Source: an uncultured Eubacteriales bacterium
Lineage (GTDB): Bacteria; Bacillota; Clostridia; Oscillospirales; Oscillospiraceae
Length of the DNA stretch: 8,379 nt
Reading direction: 5' to 3'
Assembly: GCA_900550615.1 (NCBI GenBank)
Contig: URSX01000075.1
Location: 1 to 8,379 of the forward strand
The notes below the pieces were generated by a model that worked only from the letters and a program-made list of their open reading frames with translations, did no database searches and was not told where the DNA came from. Of the stretch, positions 5,818 to 8,379 are shown one piece after another. The first letter of the stretch is position 1; every line of letters starts with the position of its first letter. A program made the translations under genes and the position numbers.

Positions 5818-6510
5818 ATGGATTTTCTCAACGGAAAGATCAGGCCTGTGTACTGCAAATACCTGGCGGCGGCCTTTGGCAGCGCCATGATCACGTCCGT
5901 GTACTCCACCGTGGACATGGCTATGGTGGGACAGTACCATGGGCCAGGGAATGGCGGCGCTGGCGGTGGTCGCGCCGGTCTGGAACATCATATACAGCCT
6001 GGGACTGCTGATGGGCATAGGCGGCAGCGTACTCTTCAGCGCTATGCGCGGCGGAAACGAGAGGAGCGACGGCAGGGAGAACCAGTACTTCACGGCGGCA
6101 GTCATCGGCGCGGCGGTGCTGGCCGTTCCGGCCTGGGGCGGACTGCTGGTTTTTCAGGGCCCTGTACTGACTTTTTTCGGGGCGGGTGCGTCCATGCTGG
6201 CGCTGGCGGAGAGGTATATGGAGCCGATCCGGTATGTGTTCCCGCTGTTTTTGTTCAACCAGATGCCCTCGGCATTTTTGCGCAACGACAAGAACCCGGG
6301 CCTTGCCACACTGGGCGTGCTGTCGGGGGGCTGTTCAACGTGTTCGGAGATTACTTCTTCGTATTCACCTGCGACGTGGGGATCTACGGTGCGGGGCTTG
6401 CCACGGCCATCGGCTCCGGCATTTCCTTTTTGGTGATGATGACACATTTCGTCAGAAGCAAGAACACCTTTTTCGGCGTGTTCTGGACGACCCTCAGCAT
6501 GGTGTGCCCC
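5818..6510 (+). pseudogene. MATE-family multidrug efflux pump, broken by two frameshifts and truncated
   Basis: The start ATG (5818) has AGGAGGA 7 bases before it. The first 44 codons read MDFLNGKIRPVYCKY...VYSTVDMAMVGQYHGP, a MATE N-terminus. The frame then shifts at about 5950 (one extra base, or two missing). It continues one base over from the ATG at 5951 as MAALAVVAPVWNIIYSLGLL, LMGIGGSVLFSAMRGG and YVFPLFLFNQMPSAFLRNDK. A second shift falls in a run of six G's (6325-6330), where a seventh G would be expected. The original frame resumes with LFNVFGDYFFVFTCDVGIYG. Membrane segments are evident throughout. Only about 230 of the usual 440 or so residues remain before the sequence changes family. 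Intact MATE proteins export drugs or metabolites using a Na+ or H+ gradient. Both shifts could be sequencing errors, but the truncation could not be. Confidence 0.85.
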
Positions 6511-6687
6511 AACCTTTATATGGCAGGCCTTCGCCAGCGCACCTTGCTGGACGGAAACGACCTCTTTATTAAATTCAAAGGCGCCCTTACGGAGCAGTAT
6601 GTTTGCCAGCAGCTGAAAACCATTGAGGACCTGGGCGTTTACTACTACACCAATGACAGAGGGTCCTGTGAAATCCACATATTTTAA
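6511..6687 (+). pseudogene. DUF4143-type ATPase fragment joined to the MATE remnant
   Basis: From about 6511 the frame reads LRQRTLLDGNDLFIKFKGAL and TEQYVCQQLK, then VYYYTNDRGSCEI. This matches the C-terminal DUF4143 region of AAA-type ATPases (compare LF.EFKGALTEQYV and NDRG.AEIDF). It ends at TAA (6685-6687) with EIHIF, where an intact protein would continue EIDFVV. Neither the ATP-binding N-terminus nor the end of the domain is present. The join to the MATE frame is in frame and lies somewhere in about 6480-6535; its exact base cannot be fixed by eye. It is best read as a recombination scar. Confidence 0.7.
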
Positions 6688-6688
6688 G

Positions 6689-6720
6689 AAGGAGCCTTCG
6701 CTTATGCGAAAGCTCCTTTT
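6689..6720 (+). terminator. Intrinsic terminator between convergent units
   Basis: AAGGAGC (6689-6695) pairs with GCTCCTT (6712-6718), and inside it TTCGC (6697-6701) pairs with GCGAA (6706-6710), with one C-A mismatch. T's continue to 6720 on the plus strand. It starts 1 base after the stop of the chimeric remnant and lies 9 bases beyond the stop of the convergent flavin reductase gene. It could serve both directions, though the minus-strand tail (CTTCTTAAAAT) is poorer in T. Confidence 0.75.
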
Positions 6721-6729
6721 CTGCACACC

Positions 6730-7296
6730 TTACTTTTTCAGCTTTAAGCCATCGCGGAATGCTTCGCCCACACGCTCGGTGACTTTATAATAGCCGTGGG
6801 TGTAGGGGTCAAATGCGATGGCGTTGACTTTGGACATATCAATTTTTCCGTCCACCATAACGCTTTCATCGGCAGTGACATTGACTACCTTACCGATGAC
6901 GCCGCATCCGTATTCATTGTTCTGATACTCGATGAACCTGCACTCCAGACAAATCGGGAACTCGTTGATGACAGGGGCATCTACGGTTTCGGCTTTGCTT
7001 GCGGTCAGACCGCTGCGGGCAAATTTATCGGCAACTTTATTGCCGGACTCCACGCCGAAATAGTCCGCTTCCACTATGTGGGCGGCATCGGCAATACTGA
7101 CGGTAAATGCGCCCCGCGCTTTGATGTTCTGCACGGTTTTGTGGGTCTCGGTGAGGTTCAGCGCAACGGTGTCCCGTTCCTGCATGGTGCCCCATGCGGC
7201 GTTCATGACATTCACGCTGCCGTCCTCGTTATAAGTCGCAACCATCAGAACCGGCATGGGGGAAATGCCTTCGGTGATTTTCAGTTTTGTTCTCAT
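6730..7296 (-). CDS. Flavoredoxin / flavin reductase family protein
   Basis: The 188-residue protein starts at the ATG at 7296 with AAGGAGG (7304-7310) 7 bases before it. It belongs to the flavin-reductase-like, FMN-binding split-barrel family. Residues 11-36 (ISPMPVLMVATYNEDGSVNV then MNAAWG) form the opening strand and flavin-contacting loop. LNLTETHKTVQNIKARGAFT (47-65) gives the family's T..N....G.F segment, and IADAAHIVEADYFG (68-81) the following helix. The C-terminal part includes FPICLECRFIE (113-123) and IGKVVNV (134-140). The length is typical of flavoredoxins. Such proteins carry FMN and pass electrons in the cytoplasm, or reduce free flavin; the partner is unknown. The gene faces away from an HxlR regulator across a 119-base shared promoter region. 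Confidence 0.9.
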   Translation of the reverse strand: MRTKLKITEGISPMPVLMVATYNEDGSVNVMNAAWGTMQERDTVALNLTETHKTVQNIKARGAFTVSIADAAHIVEADYFGVESGNKVADKFARSGLTASKAETVDAPVINEFPICLECRFIEYQNNEYGCGVIGKVVNVTADESVMVDGKIDMSKVNAIAFDPYTHGYYKVTERVGEAFRDGLKLKK

Positions 7297-7319
7297 GATA
7301 ACTCCTCCTTGTGATCGTA

Positions 7320-7348
7320 TTGACAGGACTGTTCATCCTGCTTATAAT
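7320..7348 (+). promoter_or_regulatory. Consensus promoter of the HxlR gene
   Basis: A perfect TTGACA (7320-7325), a 17-bp spacer and a perfect TATAAT (7343-7348). Transcription should start near 7355, giving a leader of about 60 bases. Its -10 box overlaps the -10 box of the divergent flavoredoxin promoter by two bases. Confidence 0.85.
7324..7340. promoter_or_regulatory. Inverted repeat CAGGA-N7-TCCTG, possible operator
   Basis: A perfect 5-bp inverted repeat with a 7-base centre lies within the spacer of the plus-strand promoter, overlapping the end of its -35 box. A repressor dimer bound here would block transcription of the HxlR gene. HxlR proteins bind as dimers and often regulate themselves. 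That this is the HxlR site is inferred from position only. Confidence 0.45.
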
Positions 7349-7374
7349 TATATCCATGAAAATTATAAATTCAA
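7347..7374 (-). promoter_or_regulatory. Promoter of the flavoredoxin gene
   Basis: On the minus strand TTGAAT (7369-7374) and a perfect TATAAT (7347-7352) are separated by 16 bp. Transcription should start near 7340, inside the other promoter's spacer. A second minus-strand TATAAT (7362-7367) has no well-placed -35 box. Confidence 0.65.
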
Positions 7375-7398
7375 GTACTGACAATTATGACAGGTACT
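7374..7398. promoter_or_regulatory. Inverted repeat AGTAC-N15-GTACT, possible operator
   Basis: A perfect 5-bp inverted repeat with a 15-base centre lies just upstream of the flavoredoxin -35 box and downstream of the HxlR transcription start. From there it could activate or repress the flavoredoxin promoter, or act as a roadblock in the HxlR leader. The assignment is inferred from symmetry and position. Confidence 0.35.
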
Positions 7399-7415
7399 AT
7401 CTTAGGAGAAAGTGA

Positions 7416-7754
7416 ATGATACAGAACTATATTGAGAACGCCAATTTCGAGGACACCGGCTTCGCCTACACCTTGTCGCTGATCTCCGGCAAGCACAAGA
7501 TGGTCATTCTTTACTGCCTGATGGAGTTTGAAACCGTGCGGTTCAATGAGCTGAAACGGTATCTGAAAACCATTTCCGACAAAACTCTCAGCACGAATCT
7601 CAAGGAGCTGGAAGCGGATAAACTGATCGTCCGCACCGAGTATCCGCAGATCCCGCCGAAGGTGGAATATGCGCTTTCGGAGCGTGGGAAATCGCTGATG
7701 ACTGTGCTGGATCAGCTCTGTGTCTGGGGCGAGGAGAATCGACTGAGAGAGTGA
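7416..7754 (+). CDS. HxlR-family winged-helix transcriptional regulator
   Basis: The 112-residue protein starts at the ATG at 7416, with TAGGAG (7403-7408) 7 bases before it. It shows the full HxlR pattern. YTLSLISGKHKMVILYCL (18-35) is the opening helix pair. VRFNELKRYLKTISDKTLST (41-60) then NLKELEAD is the helix-turn-helix, and LIVRTEYPQIPPKVEYALSE (70-89) the wing. The last helix is GKSLMTVLDQLCVWGE. Length is normal for the family. The N-terminal cysteine that senses reactive species in members such as HypR and YodB is missing here (DTGFAYTL); the only cysteines are Cys34 and Cys102. It lies back to back with the flavoredoxin gene, the usual arrangement for HxlR proteins controlling an adjacent oxidoreductase, so that gene and itself are the likely targets. 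Confidence 0.92.
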   Translation: MIQNYIENANFEDTGFAYTLSLISGKHKMVILYCLMEFETVRFNELKRYLKTISDKTLSTNLKELEADKLIVRTEYPQIPPKVEYALSERGKSLMTVLDQLCVWGEENRLRE

Positions 7755-7781
7755 CGAATCGGAACTTTTAGGAGCAAAGAT

Positions 7782-8318
7782 ATGAACACTATTGTACAGC
7801 TGCTTCCTCTTGAATGCAGTGATAGAGAACAGTTTATTTCGGATAATCAAGAATCTTTTAATTATGGTGCGATGGAAGAATTCGGTCTTAGAGACAACCA
7901 TTTCGAGGAAGAGGGACAAATCATTTCACGGGATACGATTGAGCAGTCCATTGACGGTGGTGAAGCCTACCGCATTGTATTGGACGGGCAAAAAGTCGGT
8001 GGCATAGTGATCAAAGTTGACGGCGAAAAAGGTGACCTCGATCTTCTTTTTGTTTCTCCGGCTGTCCATAGCAAAGGCATCGGATATGCCGCTTGGTGCG
8101 CAGCCGAAAAACTACATCTGGAAGTGAACGTGTGGGAAACGGTAACACCGTATTTTGAAAAGAGAAATATTCATTTTTATGTTAATCGTTGTGGTTTTCA
8201 CATTGTGGAGTTTTTTAACAAATATCATCCAGATCCAAATGATCCGGAAATGTGTGCCGAAGAACTGGACGAGCAGTTCCTGGACGGAATGTTCCGCTTT
8301 GAAAAGGTCATTCGGTAA
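7782..8318 (+). CDS. GNAT-family N-acetyltransferase
   Basis: The 178-residue protein starts at the ATG at 7782, with TTAGGAG (7768-7774) 7 bases before it. GNAT features include YRIVLDGQKVGGIVIKVDG (63-81), a strand pair, and then DLDLLFVSPAVHSKGIGYAA (85-104), the core strand and acetyl-CoA loop with S-K-G-I-G in place of the usual Q/R-x-x-G-x-G/A. NIHFYVNRCGFHIVEFF (129-145) is the late motif with the tyrosine often acting as the general acid. The substrate is unknown. The gene begins 27 bases after the HxlR stop with no obvious promoter between, so co-transcription is likely. By eye it is clearly more AT-rich than the genes at the left of the window. Confidence 0.85.
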   Translation: MNTIVQLLPLECSDREQFISDNQESFNYGAMEEFGLRDNHFEEEGQIISRDTIEQSIDGGEAYRIVLDGQKVGGIVIKVDGEKGDLDLLFVSPAVHSKGIGYAAWCAAEKLHLEVNVWETVTPYFEKRNIHFYVNRCGFHIVEFFNKYHPDPNDPEMCAEELDEQFLDGMFRFEKVIR

Positions 8319-8334
8319 ATTCCAGTTTGCCGAA
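8311..8334 (+). terminator. Possible terminator overlapping the acetyltransferase stop
   Basis: TTCGGTAAA (8311-8319) pairs with TTTGCCGAA (8326-8334) with one G-U pair and a 6-base loop. The left arm includes the stop codon. The downstream sequence ATATCTTTCTAACTTT is pyrimidine-rich but has no clean T run, so termination is uncertain. Nothing else is visible from 8335 to the window end. Confidence 0.35.
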
Positions 8335-8379
8335 ATATCTTTCTAACTTTCCCTATTTTACAGGCTTTTCAGCCCATTC

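Noticed and set aside
5818..6687. Programmed frameshifting in the MATE gene
   Set aside because: Two shifts plus loss of the C-terminal half and a foreign fragment indicate decay, not recoding.
1..8379. CRISPR array, insertion sequence, phage genes or a defence system
   Set aside because: No spaced repeat array, transposase, integrase, phage structural protein or recognised defence family is visible on either strand.

Overview
The window looks like chromosomal DNA from a GC-rich member of the Clostridia, most likely an Oscillospiraceae/Ruminococcaceae-type gut bacterium. This is inferred from strong AGGAGG-type ribosome binding sites, near-consensus housekeeping promoters (TTGACA/TATAAT), and the families present: type-2 OMP-decarboxylase-like fold, YgiQ, a short MetH-like protein, flavoredoxin and HxlR. 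No species is claimed.

Left edge (1-380), minus strand: the 5' half of a tRNA-Ser(GGA) gene runs off the window start and has its own promoter. Upstream of it is a 58-residue single-pass membrane protein, closed by a terminator hairpin.

Centre (432-5589), plus strand: a good promoter drives a tight block of three genes. They are a degenerate orotidine-phosphate-decarboxylase-like protein that has lost its catalytic residues, a histidine phosphatase fused to a GNAT-like domain, and a YgiQ-family radical SAM protein that overlaps the phosphatase by ATGA. After 83 bases comes a homocysteine S-methyltransferase whose C-terminus seems to keep only a stub of the MetH pterin-binding domain. The first three genes are probably co-transcribed; no shared pathway can be named from the sequence.

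Middle right (5590-6720): a strong promoter is followed within about 90 bases by a long intrinsic terminator, just before the ribosome binding site of a MATE efflux gene. This has the layout of an attenuator, possibly with an 8-codon leader ORF that ends inside the terminator stem. The MATE gene is broken by two frameshifts and then joined to a fragment of a DUF4143-type ATPase, so the controlled gene now looks dead. A terminator hairpin closes the region.

Right end (6721-8379): a flavoredoxin-type flavin reductase on the minus strand diverges from an HxlR-family regulator and a GNAT acetyltransferase on the plus strand. The two divergent promoters overlap at their -10 boxes and contain inverted repeats, so the regulator probably controls both itself and the flavoprotein. 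By eye this end is more AT-rich than the central block, and the acetyltransferase most clearly so, which suggests a different origin.
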